From assembly GCA_030668505.1 (NCBI GenBank), contig DAOUTV010000125.1, forward strand, positions 1-5,983: 5,983 nt of DNA, in the 5' to 3' direction. Shown here in pieces: positions 5,718 through 5,983 of the stretch. The DNA comes from Desulfobacterales bacterium (lineage in GTDB: Bacteria > Desulfobacterota > Desulfobacteria > Desulfobacterales > C00003060). The position numbers were made by a program, and so were the translations under genes. The notes below the pieces were generated by a model. That model saw only the letters and a program-made list of their open reading frames with translations. It made no database searches and was not told the DNA's origin. Each line of letters starts with the position of its first letter. Position 1 is the first letter of the stretch.

Positions 5718-5983
5718 TTACTTCGATGATGGACCCATTTTTTCATACGATTTTTTCTTGTGGTAAGTCTCCTTGATCTTTGCCAGCAGTTCATCAAATT
5801 GACATGGCCTTGCGAGGTAATCAAGGGCACCTAATCCTAAATCTTCCATTGCGGCCTTTTCTGAACCATGCCCGGTAAGCATAATGACCGCCATGCCGGG
5901 GTACATCTTTTTAAATATCTTAAGGACCTCAATGCCGTCCATATCTTCCATCTTGAGATCCAGAACAGCCACATCAAAATCCT
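5718..5983 (-). CDS. Response regulator receiver protein, partial (N-terminus beyond right edge), Arg replacing conserved Lys
   Basis: The frame is open to the right edge and encodes 87 visible residues, starting DFDVAVLDLKM. The Asp of VLDLKM is the expected phosphoacceptor, followed by MDGIEVL, the switch Thr in MLTGHGS, and LDYLARPCQFDEL. The family normally has Lys-Pro in that last motif; here the codon is AGG, giving Arg-Pro. The C-terminus (KKKSYEKMGPSSK) stops shortly after the last receiver helix, so no output domain follows. Any output domain would have to be N-terminal and outside the window. It resembles the neighbouring receiver in GH-S---AM--L-LGA--YL--PC, consistent with tandem duplication. 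A GTG at 5972 is internal to the receiver fold and is not a start. Confidence 0.88.
   Translation of the reverse strand, partial: DFDVAVLDLKMEDMDGIEVLKIFKKMYPGMAVIMLTGHGSEKAAMEDLGLGALDYLARPCQFDELLAKIKETYHKKKSYEKMGPSSK

Overview
The window looks like a chromosomal segment of a Desulfobacterota-type (deltaproteobacterial) or similar anaerobic, sulfur-metabolising bacterium. This rests on the gene set: a TauE/SafE anion permease flanked by small exported and membrane proteins, a universal-stress-protein (Usp) remnant, a long PEP-synthase-like protein without the usual C-terminal barrel, and stand-alone CheY-like receivers. Taxonomy is inferred from gene content and protein style only; no marker gene is present.

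Layout. (1) Positions 1-2093, minus strand: an operon read right to left. It starts with a short Usp N-terminal remnant (2093-2001), followed by a 97-aa exported or membrane-anchored protein (1905-1612), the TauE/SafE permease (1590-559), a 113-aa exported protein (515-174) and a membrane protein that runs off the left edge (150-1). Every intact gene has a good purine-rich ribosome binding site and gaps are short. (2) Positions 2094-2497: a divergent control region holding a minus-strand promoter candidate, an inverted repeat that places a TTGACA hexamer on each strand, repeated TGTCAA words and a GC-rich leader. (3) Positions 2498-5131, plus strand: an 877-aa protein with a helical N-terminal extension, a PEP-synthase-type ATP-grasp domain, a phosphohistidine swivel domain with its histidine (H527), and about 300 residues of unrecognised C-terminal domain where the PEP/pyruvate barrel should be. 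(4) Positions 5197-5983, minus strand: two stand-alone receiver proteins convergent with the large gene; the second is cut by the right edge and has Arg in place of the conserved receiver Lys.

How they may work together (inference): the left operon would move a small anion, possibly sulfite, sulfate or an organosulfonate, across the inner membrane with small envelope accessory proteins. The divergent gene encodes a probable phosphotransferase with an unknown acceptor, and the receivers are likely outputs of a histidine kinase outside the window. The most unusual items are the PEP-synthase-like protein with a replaced C-terminus and the truncated Usp gene at the head of the permease operon.
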